From contig NZ_JARGNH010000001.1 in the NCBI RefSeq assembly GCF_029213205.1, positions 409,102 to 473,101 of the forward strand: 64,000 nucleotides of DNA. Reading direction: 5' to 3'. Under the pieces are notes generated by a model. The model saw nothing but the letters and a program-made list of their open reading frames with translations, ran no database searches and was not told where the DNA came from. The stretch comes from Pseudooceanicola sp. Its GTDB lineage: Bacteria; Pseudomonadota; Alphaproteobacteria; Rhodobacterales; Rhodobacteraceae. Below are positions 17,594 to 26,594 of the stretch, one piece after another. The stretch's first letter is position 1. Each line of letters begins with the position of its first letter. A program made the translations under genes and the position numbers.

Positions 17594-17764
17594 ATGGCCT
17601 CCAAACCGACCCATTACCGGGTGACGGTGAACCGTCCCCTTGAATTCGCTGGCGCCCGGTTTCGGCCGGGTGCGCGCTATACGGTGACAGCCTCAATTTA
17701 TGACGGCCTACAGGCCGATTACCCCGAGGCTATCGCCACATCCGAGCCGCTGAAGAAAGGCTGA
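17594..17764 (+). CDS. small phage protein
   Basis: A 56-residue frame beginning MASKPTHYRVTVNRPLEF and ending PLKKG. A GGAAAA site lies ahead of the ATG, and the stop is 4 bases before the next gene. It contains FRPGARYTVTASIYDGL, a compact beta-turn-beta pattern, and ends in a basic tail. Tight spacing and the absence of any better frame support it as a real gene. It may be a small baseplate or fibre cofactor; function unknown. Confidence 0.6.
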   Translation: MASKPTHYRVTVNRPLEFAGARFRPGARYTVTASIYDGLQADYPEAIATSEPLKKG

Positions 17765-17768
17765 CGCC

Positions 17769-18575
17769 ATGCTGCGGTTCGAAGACCTACGCGTGCGCGA
17801 CAATCAGGATCTCGATCGGGATTTTTTCAACCGGCGCTATCGCCTTATTGCGGAAAGCCTCGCGGAACTGAATACGCAGCTCGCGCAGATCGGCACGGCG
17901 ACCGACAATCTGGTCACGCTCGGGCTGACCCGGGTGAATGAGGTCCTGGGGCCTGCGCTGGCAACAGCATCTGCGGCCGCAGAAAACGGGTTTCTGGTGG
18001 CCACCTCGGCGACGCCGCTCACACTCGCAGTCGGACTCGAGACCAGTTTTGAGATCGATGACACGCCGGCGCGCGCGCTCTTTGCGCCCACGCCCTATGT
18101 GGTGATCTCCCGGGGCGGTATAGACAGCCTGAATGATTGGGCGGTGTTTCGGGTGGCCACTTATGCCCGCGAAAACGGCGGGCTCGCAGGTGAGGTTGTC
18201 GCCATTCACGGCGAGATCGGCGCGGCCCAACACGATGACTGGGTAATTTCTGCAAGCGCTGGCCTGGCCTCGTCGCTGATTGAGGCGGCCGCCAATGTGG
18301 CGAATACGCTGCTTTTGGCCCAGCAGGCGGCGCAAGACGCTGCCGATGCAGCGGCAGTCGCTGAAAGCGTTCTGGCAAACGGCCCGGTCTCCTCGGTGAA
18401 CGGGCAAACCGGCACGGTGGCGCTCGGGATCGGCGATATTCCAACGCTCACGGCTCAGCTCGCCAGCAAGGCTGCCAGCAGCCATGGGCACACAATTGCC
18501 CAAGTCTCCAACCTGCAAAGCACGCTTGATAGCCTGCAGGCACAGATCACCACGGTGGATGGCGGATCCTACTGA
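17769..18575 (+). CDS. tail fibre-like protein
   Basis: A 268-residue protein with an N-terminal attachment segment (LRVRDNQDLDRDFFNRRYRL), a helical region, a central beta-rich domain and an Ala-rich coiled coil. It ends with VSSVNGQTGTVALGIGDIP plus a short coiled coil, the SVNGQTG motif common at trimerising ends of phage fibres. It occupies the P2 gpG position downstream of the 768-residue protein and before the sheath. A short fibre or a connector for other fibres is likely. Confidence 0.6.
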   Translation: MLRFEDLRVRDNQDLDRDFFNRRYRLIAESLAELNTQLAQIGTATDNLVTLGLTRVNEVLGPALATASAAAENGFLVATSATPLTLAVGLETSFEIDDTPARALFAPTPYVVISRGGIDSLNDWAVFRVATYARENGGLAGEVVAIHGEIGAAQHDDWVISASAGLASSLIEAAANVANTLLLAQQAAQDAADAAAVAESVLANGPVSSVNGQTGTVALGIGDIPTLTAQLASKAASSHGHTIAQVSNLQSTLDSLQAQITTVDGGSY

Positions 18576-18615
18576 CCCGTGCCGTTTGCCCTGACAAATT
18601 CAAGGAGGGACAGCC

Positions 18616-19863
18616 ATGTCCGACCCGACTTTCGGGATTTCGATCACGCGGATCGACAATGAGCCGCGCCCACCGGTCTGGAGCGATATGTCGTTGGTCG
18701 GCATTATCGGCATTGCACCGGATGCGGACGCATCGGTCTTTCCCGCCGACACGCCGGTGTTTCTCTATTCCGATGATGCGGCCAAGCTGACCGCGCTCGG
18801 GGACGCCGGCACTCTCAAAGACGCGCTGGCGCTCTTGAATGCGCAGCTTGGCGAATTCCAGGTCGCCGCCAAGGTGGTCCTGGTTCGCGTCGAAGAGGGC
18901 GCCGATCCCGCGGCGACGATTGCCAATGTCGTGGGCGACGGCGCGCTGACGGGGCTTTCGGCCTTTTTGCGCGCAGGGCCCGAGATTGGTATGATCCCGC
19001 GGCTTCTTTGCGCGCCGGGGTTCACCAGCCAGCGCACGGGGGCCGAGGCCAACCCGGTTTGCGCCGCGCTGCCGCCGATCTGCGAAAAGCTCCTCGCCCA
19101 TGCGGTGGTCGATGGCCCGGCCACCTCCGAGCAAGATGCGATCGACTGGCGCGAGACCATTTCCTCGTCCCGCCTCATTCCCGTCGATCCGGCGGTGAAG
19201 GTTTACGACAATGGCTTGAGTGTAGTCCAACCCGCATCGCCTGCCATTATCGGCATTGGCGTGCGCCGTGACCACGAAAAGCAGGGCCGACCCTTCCACT
19301 CCTGGGCCAACCAGGCGGTACAGGGGATTGTTGGCCCCTCGCGCCCGATCAACTTTTCACTGACGGATGGCGCGACCGAAGGTCAACGCTTGCTGTCCGC
19401 CAATATCGGTGTGCTCCTGCGCGGCGAAATGGGCGTTGAAAGCGCCATCGGCCAGGGTGGGTTCATTTTCGTGGGCACCGACAATGCCGGAGAAGATGAT
19501 CTCTGGCGGTTTTACAATGTCACGCGTGGGCGGGACTTCATTCACCTGATGCTGCTCCGGACCCTGCGGTTCTATCTCGGCCGCTTCAACGTCACCGGCC
19601 AAACCATCCAGGCCATCCTGAACACGATGGAAACGGGGCTTCGGAACCTCAAGGCCGATGGCGACATCCTCGGCTTCGAGCTGAAGTTCACCCGCGATCA
19701 GAACACACCCGAGGAACTGCGCCAAGGCCGGTTCACCGTCAGCTTTGCGGCCGAAGAGGCCCCGGTGCTGCGCTACCTCGGCATTCAATCTGCCCGCTAT
19801 CGCCCGGCGCTGGACGCGCTGCTCGATGATCTGCTTGCGCAGGTCGGCACGATCACCGGCTGA
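18616..19863 (+). CDS. tail sheath protein (P2 FI-like)
   Basis: A 415-residue contractile sheath subunit. It begins with FGISITRIDNEPRPP and shows the sheath-family hallmarks NQAVQGIVGPSRPINFSL and FRNI-type C-terminal sequence (FYLGRFNVTGQTIQAIL), ending in a helix with LDALLDDLLAQV. An AAGGAGGGA ribosome-binding site precedes the ATG. Its presence shows that the phage is a myovirus. It is followed by the tube gene after 11 bases. Confidence 0.93.
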   Translation: MSDPTFGISITRIDNEPRPPVWSDMSLVGIIGIAPDADASVFPADTPVFLYSDDAAKLTALGDAGTLKDALALLNAQLGEFQVAAKVVLVRVEEGADPAATIANVVGDGALTGLSAFLRAGPEIGMIPRLLCAPGFTSQRTGAEANPVCAALPPICEKLLAHAVVDGPATSEQDAIDWRETISSSRLIPVDPAVKVYDNGLSVVQPASPAIIGIGVRRDHEKQGRPFHSWANQAVQGIVGPSRPINFSLTDGATEGQRLLSANIGVLLRGEMGVESAIGQGGFIFVGTDNAGEDDLWRFYNVTRGRDFIHLMLLRTLRFYLGRFNVTGQTIQAILNTMETGLRNLKADGDILGFELKFTRDQNTPEELRQGRFTVSFAAEEAPVLRYLGIQSARYRPALDALLDDLLAQVGTITG

Positions 19864-19874
19864 GAGGACCCATC

Positions 19875-20411
19875 ATGAGCAATATCTACATCATGGAAGC
19901 CGCAAACCTTTTTTGCGGCGATGAGGACCCGACGGCCTCGAAGCACCTGACGCTGACCGAACTGCAGCTGCCTAATCTGCAGGAAAGCTTTCAGGATTAT
20001 CACCCGGGCGGCTCGCGCGTACAGATCGAGGTGGCCGTCGGCATTCAGAAGCTCGAGGCCAGTTTCAAACTGGCCGGCTGGGACCCGGACCTGCTGACAC
20101 AGTTTGGGCTGGGGGTCGCCTCGCGCAAGAAATTCACCGCCTATGGCTCGATCCGCTCGAAACGCACGGGCGAGGCCATCGAGGCGAAAGCCGTGCTTGA
20201 AGGCCGGCTCGGCGCGGCAAACCCCGAGGCCTTCCAGCGTGGCGAAATGCAGGGGTTCGATTATTCGATCTCTGAAATCCTGCATTACGAGCTGCATTTT
20301 GGCGGGGTCGAGAAACTCTACTGGGACTTTTTCACCGCCGATTGGCGCGTGGATGGCACCTCCCAGAACGCCGATGAACGCAACATCCTGCGCATTCCCA
20401 ACGGATTTTGA
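19875..20411 (+). CDS. major tail tube protein (P2 FII-like)
   Basis: A 178-residue inner tube subunit, beginning MSNIYIMEAANLFCGDED. It has the tube signature KHLTLTELQLPNLQE and GGSRVQIEVAVGIQKLEASF, with the strand pattern of P2 FII, and ends with NADERNILRIPNGF. It follows the sheath and precedes gpE, the standard P2 order. High confidence from sequence and context. Confidence 0.92.
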   Translation: MSNIYIMEAANLFCGDEDPTASKHLTLTELQLPNLQESFQDYHPGGSRVQIEVAVGIQKLEASFKLAGWDPDLLTQFGLGVASRKKFTAYGSIRSKRTGEAIEAKAVLEGRLGAANPEAFQRGEMQGFDYSISEILHYELHFGGVEKLYWDFFTADWRVDGTSQNADERNILRIPNGF

Positions 20412-20419
20412 GGGGACCC

Positions 20420-20737
20420 ATGGCACAGCATCGCAATAAACGACTGCCGCTCACGGTATCCATCACCCTGGGGGATCAGACCCTGACTGAGGTCAGTGTC
20501 AAGAAGCCAAAAGTGAAGGACCTCAAGACCCTGCAGGATGCGCTGGCCGGGATCGAGGATCAGCTGGAACAGGGCATTCTCATGGCTGCCGTTCTGACCG
20601 ATCTGCCGCGCGAGGCGATCGAAGAGATGGATACGGACGACTTTACCGCGATCTCCGAGGTGATCGCCGGTTTTTTCCCAAAGGGCACGGCATCCGCGAC
20701 TGGCGCGCCGTCACAGCCGAAACCGCCCACTGGCTGA
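20420..20737 (+). CDS. tail assembly chaperone E (zero-frame product)
   Basis: A 105-residue protein of the P2 gpE type, which coats the tape measure during tail assembly. It begins MAQHRNKRLPLTVSIT; the ATG at 20420 has GAGGGGA just upstream, while the TTG at 20408 would overlap the tube stop. The core LKDLQ-like helix (VKDLKTLQDALAGIEDQLEQG) is typical. Past the slippery site at 20671 the zero frame is Gly/Pro-rich tail. An E' extension by frameshift is given separately. Confidence 0.85.
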   Translation: MAQHRNKRLPLTVSITLGDQTLTEVSVKKPKVKDLKTLQDALAGIEDQLEQGILMAAVLTDLPREAIEEMDTDDFTAISEVIAGFFPKGTASATGAPSQPKPPTG

Positions 20738-20835
20738 ATACGCCGATCACGGACCTGATGGACATGGACTGGTCGGAACTGGTGCTCTGGCATGCCGAGG
20801 CCCGTCGTTTGGCACGCGCCGCAATTCTCAAGTGA
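20420..20835 (+). CDS. E+E' tail assembly chaperone, predicted -1 frameshift product
   Basis: A 138-residue fusion formed if ribosomes slip back one base at T TTT TTC (20671-20677). The -1 frame then reads on for 52 codons to the TGA at 20833, with TAHWLNTPITDLMDMDWSEL and LVLWHAEARRLARA, the conserved tryptophan-rich GpE' pattern found in P2-like phages. P2 and most contractile and siphophage tails make this pair by programmed frameshift. The slippery heptamer and the E'-like continuation are seen directly; slippage itself is inferred. Confidence 0.75.
20671..20677 (+). promoter_or_regulatory. predicted -1 ribosomal frameshift site
   Basis: Heptamer T TTT TTC in the E frame (codons TTT 20672-20674 and TTC 20675-20677), which allows both tRNAs to re-pair as TTT TTT one base back. 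It lies 60 bases before the zero-frame stop, the usual position in E/E' genes. A CCC AAA GGG sequence follows directly. Confidence 0.75.
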
Positions 20836-20845
20836 GCCTGACCCC

Positions 20846-23284
20846 ATGGCAACGCTGACCTCACAACTGGTGATCGAGCTTCTCGATCGCGTGACAAGCC
20901 CTGCGCGTCAGGCCGCCAGTGCGCTCGCCGGCATTTCCACCCGCATTCGGGAAAACAACGGTCTGCCGATGACCTTTGGCGACCGGCTGAATGCTGCGAT
21001 CACGCGCAACAACCGATCTCTTGCTGCTGCACGGGGTGGCTTGGTCGACGCGGCCGCCAGTTTCTATGCGCTGCGCGAGGCCATCGGCGGACCGATTGCG
21101 GCAGCCTCCGAGTTTGAAAGCGCCATGGCCGATGTGCGAAAGGTGGTGGATTTTCCAACGCCGGAAGGGTTCGCGCAGTTCCAACAGGATCTCTTCGCTC
21201 TGTCGCGGGACATTCCTATCGCAGTGACAGGACTCGCCGAGATTGCCGCGGCTGCAGGCCAAGCCGGAATTGCGGGGCAAGACCTCATTCGCTTCACGAA
21301 TGCCGCCGCGCGGATTGGGGTGGCGTTCGACATCAGTGCCGATCAGGCGGGCGCCTCCATGGCCAACCTGATGACGGCTCTGGGGCTGACGATCGATGAG
21401 ACGGTTTCCCTGGCAGATGCCATGAACCATCTTTCCAACAGTCAGGCCTCGAGTGCCGCTGATATTCTCGATGTGGTGCGCCGTGTTGGGGCGCAAGCGA
21501 CGCTCTTCGGGTTTTCGGCAGAAGAGACCTCGGCCTTTGCCTCGGCGATGCTCGCTGCAGGCGCGCAAAGCGAGGTGGCAGCGACAAGCTTTCGGAATAT
21601 GGGCGCGGCCTTGACACGCGGGTCTGCGGCAACGCGCGCACAACGGGAGGCGTTTCAAGAGCTTGGGCTTGATGCAGAAGCCGTCGCGCGGCGCATGCAA
21701 GAAGACGCGGTCGGCACGACGCTCGATGTGCTGCGCCGCATCAGCCAGATCCCACGCGAACAGCAGGCGGCGATTTCGAGCCAGCTTTTTGGAAATGAAG
21801 CGCGCGCTTTGGGGCCGCTCCTGACCAACCTCGGTCTCGTAGAAGACACGCTTGGCATGGTGGGCGATCGCGCGAATTATGCAGGCTCTGCCTTTGCCGA
21901 GTTCGAGGCCCGCAACAACACGTTTCAGGCCAATATGCAGCGGTTCCAGAACGTGCTGACCGAGCTGCAGGTCAACATTGGCAATGCTCTTATGCCTGCG
22001 ATCACGTCGCTGGCAGAGGCGATCACCCCGCTGATCCTGCGGATCTCGGAACTGGCTGCGGCCTATCCGGAGGTGACGCTTGCCGTCGTGGGCGCCACCG
22101 CGGCGGTCATCGCTTTCAAAGGCGCGATGTCGGCGCTGCAGTTTGCCGGGCTCTTGGGCCGCGGCGGTGTGCTCTCGATGATTGCGGCGGGTTACAACAT
22201 GATCGGACGCGCAGCCATCGGTGCACGAGCCGCCGCAACGGAAATGATCGGGTTGCAGTCGGCCTTGGCGGCGATGGGCGGACAGACCCTTGGGACCTTG
22301 GGGCGGCTTCGTGCGGGCCTGAGCGGCATTGCGCTGGCAGTGCCCGGTGTCGGGGCGCTGTCCTCTGGCATTGCCGCCATCGGGACGGCGGTGGCGACGA
22401 TTTCGGCGCCGGTCTGGGCGACTTTTGCGGCAGTGGCAGCCGCCGTTGCTGCAGCTGGCTTCACGATCTACCGCTATTGGGACCGCATCACAGCAACCTT
22501 GTCTGGCGTCGGCCAAGCGATCTCCGAGCGCTTGCAGGGCCCGCTGGATTGGCTTGGCGAAAAGCTCAGCTTTCTGACGCCGATCACCGATGCGATTTCG
22601 AACGCCTTCTCTGGGCTGGGATCAGCCCTCGGGGCAGCGGTGGATGCCATCACCGGTTTTTTCAGTTCGGGGCTTTTCGAGCAGGAAGTGCTCTCGGAAG
22701 AAGAGCAGGCCCGCATTGCACAGAATGCAGCCAATCTGACCGGCCGGATCATTGATGGTTTTGCCGGGCTTGTGACCGGTCTTTACGACAAGGGGCTTGA
22801 GGCAATTCAGGCGCTTTGGGACGGGATGGTCGCCAAGTTCGAAGAGCTGATCGCCTGGATCCGGGGTATCCCAAGCCGCATTGTCGAAGCGATCGGCAAT
22901 ATTGACCTCTCGAACATAATCCGCTGGCCCTCGATGCCGGCTTGGCTTGGCGGTGGCGGTGACGCGCCAGTCGTGGCGGTGGATGAATTTTCCGGTGTCG
23001 ATGGCACGCGGGCGGCCGGTGGACCCATCTCGCGCGGCGGCACCTATTTGGTCGGCGAGCGCGGGCCGGAACTCATCACCGCCAATCGCAATGGCTATAT
23101 AAACCCGGCGGGAAGCATGAGCGGTGCAGGCGCGATGGAGATTTCGGTCAATGCGCCGATCACAATCACGCGCGCGACGGCGGATCCCCAGCAGCTTGCG
23201 GCAGAAATTACCCGCCAGCTGCGCGATCAAATCCGTGAAGCCTTCCGGGGTGTTTACGCCGATACTGGGCTGAGGTTTGCCTGA
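20846..23284 (+). CDS. tail tape measure protein (P2 gpT-like)
   Basis: An 812-residue protein that sets tail length. The TP901-type core is visible near residues 80-260 (AASEFESAMADVRKVVDF, MANLMTALGLTIDETVSLAD, SEVAATSFRNMGAALTRG), followed by hydrophobic Ala/Gly-rich segments around residues 400-560 and a C-terminal RAAGGPISRGGTYLVGERGPE motif, common at the end of tape measures. The ATG at 20846 was chosen for normal spacing after E'. Confidence 0.92.
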   Translation: MATLTSQLVIELLDRVTSPARQAASALAGISTRIRENNGLPMTFGDRLNAAITRNNRSLAAARGGLVDAAASFYALREAIGGPIAAASEFESAMADVRKVVDFPTPEGFAQFQQDLFALSRDIPIAVTGLAEIAAAAGQAGIAGQDLIRFTNAAARIGVAFDISADQAGASMANLMTALGLTIDETVSLADAMNHLSNSQASSAADILDVVRRVGAQATLFGFSAEETSAFASAMLAAGAQSEVAATSFRNMGAALTRGSAATRAQREAFQELGLDAEAVARRMQEDAVGTTLDVLRRISQIPREQQAAISSQLFGNEARALGPLLTNLGLVEDTLGMVGDRANYAGSAFAEFEARNNTFQANMQRFQNVLTELQVNIGNALMPAITSLAEAITPLILRISELAAAYPEVTLAVVGATAAVIAFKGAMSALQFAGLLGRGGVLSMIAAGYNMIGRAAIGARAAATEMIGLQSALAAMGGQTLGTLGRLRAGLSGIALAVPGVGALSSGIAAIGTAVATISAPVWATFAAVAAAVAAAGFTIYRYWDRITATLSGVGQAISERLQGPLDWLGEKLSFLTPITDAISNAFSGLGSALGAAVDAITGFFSSGLFEQEVLSEEEQARIAQNAANLTGRIIDGFAGLVTGLYDKGLEAIQALWDGMVAKFEELIAWIRGIPSRIVEAIGNIDLSNIIRWPSMPAWLGGGGDAPVVAVDEFSGVDGTRAAGGPISRGGTYLVGERGPELITANRNGYINPAGSMSGAGAMEISVNAPITITRATADPQQLAAEITRQLRDQIREAFRGVYADTGLRFA

Positions 23285-23715
23285 TGCTGATGATGCTTGG
23301 TCCGGTCCAGTTCGAAATCCTGCCCTTCAACACCGATGGCTACAGCCATGGCACGGAGGCCAGCTTTGCCGAAAAGCCCGTGCTCGGGGCACGACCCATC
23401 CTCGAATATGTGGGCGAAGGGCCAGAAAGCTGGAGCATCAAGGCGAGGCTGTATCCAGAAAAGTTTGGTGGCATGGGACAGCTGACGCTTCTATCGCAAG
23501 CCCGCGCCTCGGGCCGCCCGCAATACATGATGCGGGGTGATGGAGCACTGATGGGCTGGGTCAATATCCTCTCGGTGACCGAGCGCGCCTCCTATCTGGG
23601 ACGTAATGGCGTCGGCAAGGTGATCGATGTCGACATCACGGTAAAACGCGCCAACGCGCCAAGCGCGGGGTCGTTCTTCTCTCTTCTGGCGGATGTGCTC
23701 CTATGGACCAGGTGA
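23284..23715 (+). CDS. tail protein U (P2 gpU-like)
   Basis: A 143-residue gpU-like protein needed for tail completion and baseplate hub assembly. It has MLGPVQFEILPFN and HGTEASFAEKPVLGARPILE at the N-terminus and a strand-rich core (YVGEGPESWSIKARLYPEKFGG). It overlaps the tape measure stop by one base and the X gene by 13 bases. Confidence 0.88.
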   Translation: MLMMLGPVQFEILPFNTDGYSHGTEASFAEKPVLGARPILEYVGEGPESWSIKARLYPEKFGGMGQLTLLSQARASGRPQYMMRGDGALMGWVNILSVTERASYLGRNGVGKVIDVDITVKRANAPSAGSFFSLLADVLLWTR

Positions 23716-23930
23716 ACGAAACCGTGACCGTAGAAGGCGACGGGCTGACTGTGTCGACGATCGTGTGGCGCCGGTTCAAGCGGCCCATGCCGGGGCTCGT
23801 GGAGGCCATCTATGATTTGAACCCAGGGCTTGCCGATCTGGGCCAGACCCTGCCTGTGGGCACCAGCTTTGACATCCCCATTCCGATCCCGCGGGAGCAG
23901 CAGGTTCTCGATCCGATCAGGCTTTGGTAA
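23703..23930 (+). CDS. tail protein X (P2 gpX, LysM-like)
   Basis: A 75-residue protein with a compact LysM-like fold, GDGLTVSTIVWRRFKRPMPG then LVEAIYDLNPGLADLGQTLP, the typical gpX pattern. It ends with IPIPREQQVLDPIRLW. In P2-like tails it is a small hub protein. It overlaps the end of U and is 12 bases ahead of D. Confidence 0.88.
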   Translation: MDQVNETVTVEGDGLTVSTIVWRRFKRPMPGLVEAIYDLNPGLADLGQTLPVGTSFDIPIPIPREQQVLDPIRLW

Positions 23931-23942
23931 GGAAGCCAGCCC

Positions 23943-25028
23943 ATGTCAAAGCGTGCGCTTTTCAATGTGACCGTGGCGGGCACGAATATCACCACGGCGT
24001 TTATGCCGGTCCTATTGGGCCTGCAAGTCTCGGACAAGGTCGGCACCCATACCGATAGTGCAGATCTCGAGATTGACGACACCGATGGGCGGATTGTCCT
24101 GCCCCAGATCGGTGCGCCTGTGTCGATTGCGCTCGGCTGGGACAGCGAAGGGCTGCGTGTTGTCTTTGAGGGCACCGTAGATGAGGTGAAATCATCCGGC
24201 ACCCGCAGTGCCGGGCGGCGGCTTCGCATCACGGCCAAAGGCATGGATACGACAGGCCGGACCAAAGAAGGACAGCAGCGCCATTGGGATGGAGCGACGG
24301 TCGAGACGATCCTGCGCGAGGCGGCGGCACATGCCGGGATCACGCAGATCGAGGTCGATCCGGCGCTCAGGAACCTGACCCGTGGCTATTTCGAGATGCG
24401 CGACGAAAGCCTGATCGCCATGGGCGAGCGGCTCGCTCGTGAAATCGGTGGCAACTTCCGCGTCACTGGAGGGCGGATCGTGCTCTCAAAGCGCAATGCT
24501 GATTATGCGGCTGATATTGCAGCGACGTGGGGTCAGAACCTGCACAGCTGGGACATCGCCCCGAAACTCGGTCGCCCACAGTTCGGGGTAGTCCGTGGCC
24601 GCTGGTATGATTTGACAGCCGGGGCTTGGCAGGTTGTCGAGCGCGCAACAGGCGTCGATGTGCCAAGCATTTACGCCGATCGCTTCGCCCGGGCAGGCGA
24701 GCCGGAAGCCACCCAGCAGGGTGAGAGCGATGCCGCCACGACGGCTCGGGATGCGGGCGAAGGCACGGTCGTCATCGAGGGCAATACGGCGGCGGTGCCG
24801 GATGGGCTGTGCACCCTGTCGGGCACGCGGTCCGGCGTGGACGGGTCCTATCGCATTGAAGCGGTGACCCACACGCTGACGCGCGCAGGCGGCTTTGTCA
24901 CCACGCTGGAGCTGAAACAGCCCCAACTGGGCGCGGGTGCAGATGTGCGAACCGCAACCACCGCACCAGTGGCCCCGAGCGCGAACGTGCCGCCCATCAT
25001 CGATCCGGATGCAACCGGGCCGTTCTGA
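23943..25028 (+). CDS. late control/baseplate hub protein D (P2 gpD-like)
   Basis: A 361-residue gpD/gp27-like hub protein linking tube to spike. It begins with FNVTVAGTNITTAFMPVLLG and SADLEIDDTDGRIVLPQ, followed by RRLRITAKGMDT and a middle domain with MGERLAREIGGNFRVTGGRI. The C-terminal GVDGSYRIEAVTHTLTRAGG is typical. It is the last gene of the P2-like tail block. Confidence 0.9.
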   Translation: MSKRALFNVTVAGTNITTAFMPVLLGLQVSDKVGTHTDSADLEIDDTDGRIVLPQIGAPVSIALGWDSEGLRVVFEGTVDEVKSSGTRSAGRRLRITAKGMDTTGRTKEGQQRHWDGATVETILREAAAHAGITQIEVDPALRNLTRGYFEMRDESLIAMGERLAREIGGNFRVTGGRIVLSKRNADYAADIAATWGQNLHSWDIAPKLGRPQFGVVRGRWYDLTAGAWQVVERATGVDVPSIYADRFARAGEPEATQQGESDAATTARDAGEGTVVIEGNTAAVPDGLCTLSGTRSGVDGSYRIEAVTHTLTRAGGFVTTLELKQPQLGAGADVRTATTAPVAPSANVPPIIDPDATGPF

Positions 25029-25046
25029 GACCAAGGAGGCAGGGAC

Positions 25047-25358
25047 ATGCCGGACAACAGCTTTATCGAAACCATCAACCACCTCTTTGGCGGGGCCATC
25101 ACCACCCTGATCGGCGCTTTCACCGGTCGGCTCATGTGGCATTCTGGGGAAGTGAAGCTGGGCAACCGCCGCTTCTTTGGCAAGGAGCTCCTCTGGGAAA
25201 TCCCAGTCGCCGTCGGCATGGCGCTCATTGGCGATGCGGCGGCAAATTACATCGGGCTGACCCAGCCGGTCTCAACCGGGTTCGTGGCCACGCTGGCCTA
25301 CCTCGGCCCCCGTGGCGCCGAAAGCCTGCTCTGCGCCTGGATTGGCCGCAAGAAATAA
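25047..25358 (+). CDS. putative holin
   Basis: A 103-residue membrane protein at the head of the lysis cassette. Two or three hydrophobic segments are visible (about residues 10-30, 50-68 and 75-95) with a basic C-terminus GRKK. Size, topology and placement right before the endolysin suggest a holin that forms the lethal membrane lesion. The sequence itself does not match a holin family that I can name. The start has GGAGGCAGGGAC upstream. Confidence 0.55.
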   Translation: MPDNSFIETINHLFGGAITTLIGAFTGRLMWHSGEVKLGNRRFFGKELLWEIPVAVGMALIGDAAANYIGLTQPVSTGFVATLAYLGPRGAESLLCAWIGRKK

Positions 25359-25431
25359 CACCCGCCAAACATCGATCGCCTGAACTCACGCTGTCCCTTG
25401 GGGCAGCGTTTTCTTTTGCAAGGAGGCCAAT

Positions 25432-26364
25432 ATGACCCCTTTTGAAATCGCCCAATCGTATATCGGCACCACCGAGGGCCCGGGCCCTGAAGACAACCCG
25501 GCCATCATGGAAATGTATGCCTCGGTCGGCCACGACTGGGTGCAACATGACTCCGTGGCCTGGTGCGCGGCCTTCGTGGGCCACTGCTTGGAAAAGGCGG
25601 GGCTTCGCTCCACCCGACGTCTCAACGCGCGATCCTATCTCGATTGGGGCATTCCAGTTGATTTGACTGACGCCCATGAGGGCGACATCGTGGTCTTCTC
25701 TCGCGGTTCGAAATCCTGGCAGGGCCATGTCGGCTTCTTCGTGAAGGCGGCAGGCGCGACCATCGAGGTTCTGGGCGGCAACCAGTCCGATGCCGTCAAT
25801 ATACAGCGCTATGCGAAATCGCGGCTGCTTGGCGTGCGACGCGCGGGCAATGTTACGCCGTCCGTGACGCTTTCGGTCCGCGAGGTGCAAGCGCGCCTGA
25901 AGGCGCTTGGCTATCACGAGGTGGGCCGCGTGGACGGTCAGATCGGGCCTCGCACCCGCGCGGCGATCTTGGCGTTCCGCGATGACAATGGTCTGCCGCT
26001 GGTGCCGATCATTGATGTGGCGCTGACGGAGGCCCTGGCCCGAGCAGAGCCCAGGTCGGTCCCGCCGGAACGGGCCGCGGGCGTACCCGAGAACAGCCGG
26101 ATCGTCACGGCGGCAAATGCGCAAGTGGGGCTTGGTGTTCTGGGCGCTGCGGGTTCGGTGGCCGCGCAGATTACGCCGGCGCTGGTCCAAGCAGAGGAAG
26201 CGCGAGACACCGCTGAGCGGGTGCTGGATCTGGTAGGGCTTGCAGGCGCCGTGCAAGCGGCCTTGCCCTGGGTCGGAGCCGCCGTGTTCATCGGCGTTAT
26301 CTTCTACGCCCTGAAAGCCCGCAAGGCCCGTATCGAGGATCATCGCAGCGGGAAGACCCCGTGA
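25432..26364 (+). CDS. endolysin: NlpC/P60-CHAP-like peptidase with PG-binding domain and C-terminal TM
   Basis: A 310-residue muralytic enzyme. Residues 1-140 form a TIGR02594-type CHAP/NlpC domain with the catalytic Cys in AWCAAFVGHC and a His in GHVGFF. Residues about 145-200 match a peptidoglycan-binding module (VREVQARLKALGYHEVG, DGQIGPRTRAAILAF). A hydrophobic segment near residues 275-297 may tether it to the inner membrane. It lies 73 bases after the holin candidate and overlaps the following small gene. Confidence 0.82.
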   Translation: MTPFEIAQSYIGTTEGPGPEDNPAIMEMYASVGHDWVQHDSVAWCAAFVGHCLEKAGLRSTRRLNARSYLDWGIPVDLTDAHEGDIVVFSRGSKSWQGHVGFFVKAAGATIEVLGGNQSDAVNIQRYAKSRLLGVRRAGNVTPSVTLSVREVQARLKALGYHEVGRVDGQIGPRTRAAILAFRDDNGLPLVPIIDVALTEALARAEPRSVPPERAAGVPENSRIVTAANAQVGLGVLGAAGSVAAQITPALVQAEEARDTAERVLDLVGLAGAVQAALPWVGAAVFIGVIFYALKARKARIEDHRSGKTP

Positions 26365-26594
26365 TGTGGGGCCTGATCGTTTCTATGTGCATGTCTATCG
26401 GCGGGGCTCCAGCCTGCGAGTCCGATATCTATCCCGTGGCCATGCGCACATTTGCCGACTGCGAGGACGCGGCGGTCATATCCCATGACCACATCCGGGC
26501 TGCTTTGGACGCTGACAATATCGTCGTCCTGACGCTCAACACCCGCTGTGTCACAACGGCAGGCCAGCCCATCTCAGCTGAGGGCGAGGAATGA
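26364..26594 (+). CDS. small secreted or membrane-linked protein of the lysis cassette
   Basis: A 76-residue protein with a short hydrophobic N-terminus (MWGLIVSMCMSIGGAPAC) that may be a signal peptide, and four Cys residues. The ATG at 26364 overlaps the endolysin stop by one base; the GTG at 26361 is an alternative. The stop overlaps the spanin start (ATGA). Position suggests a lysis accessory or antiholin role, but the family is unknown. Confidence 0.5.
   Translation: MWGLIVSMCMSIGGAPACESDIYPVAMRTFADCEDAAVISHDHIRAALDADNIVVLTLNTRCVTTAGQPISAEGEE

Noticed and set aside
2269..25028. Gene transfer agent cluster
   Set aside because: Sheath, tube, baseplate spike and P2-type genes show a contractile tail, whereas the Rhodobacter GTA has a non-contractile tail and a different head gene order.
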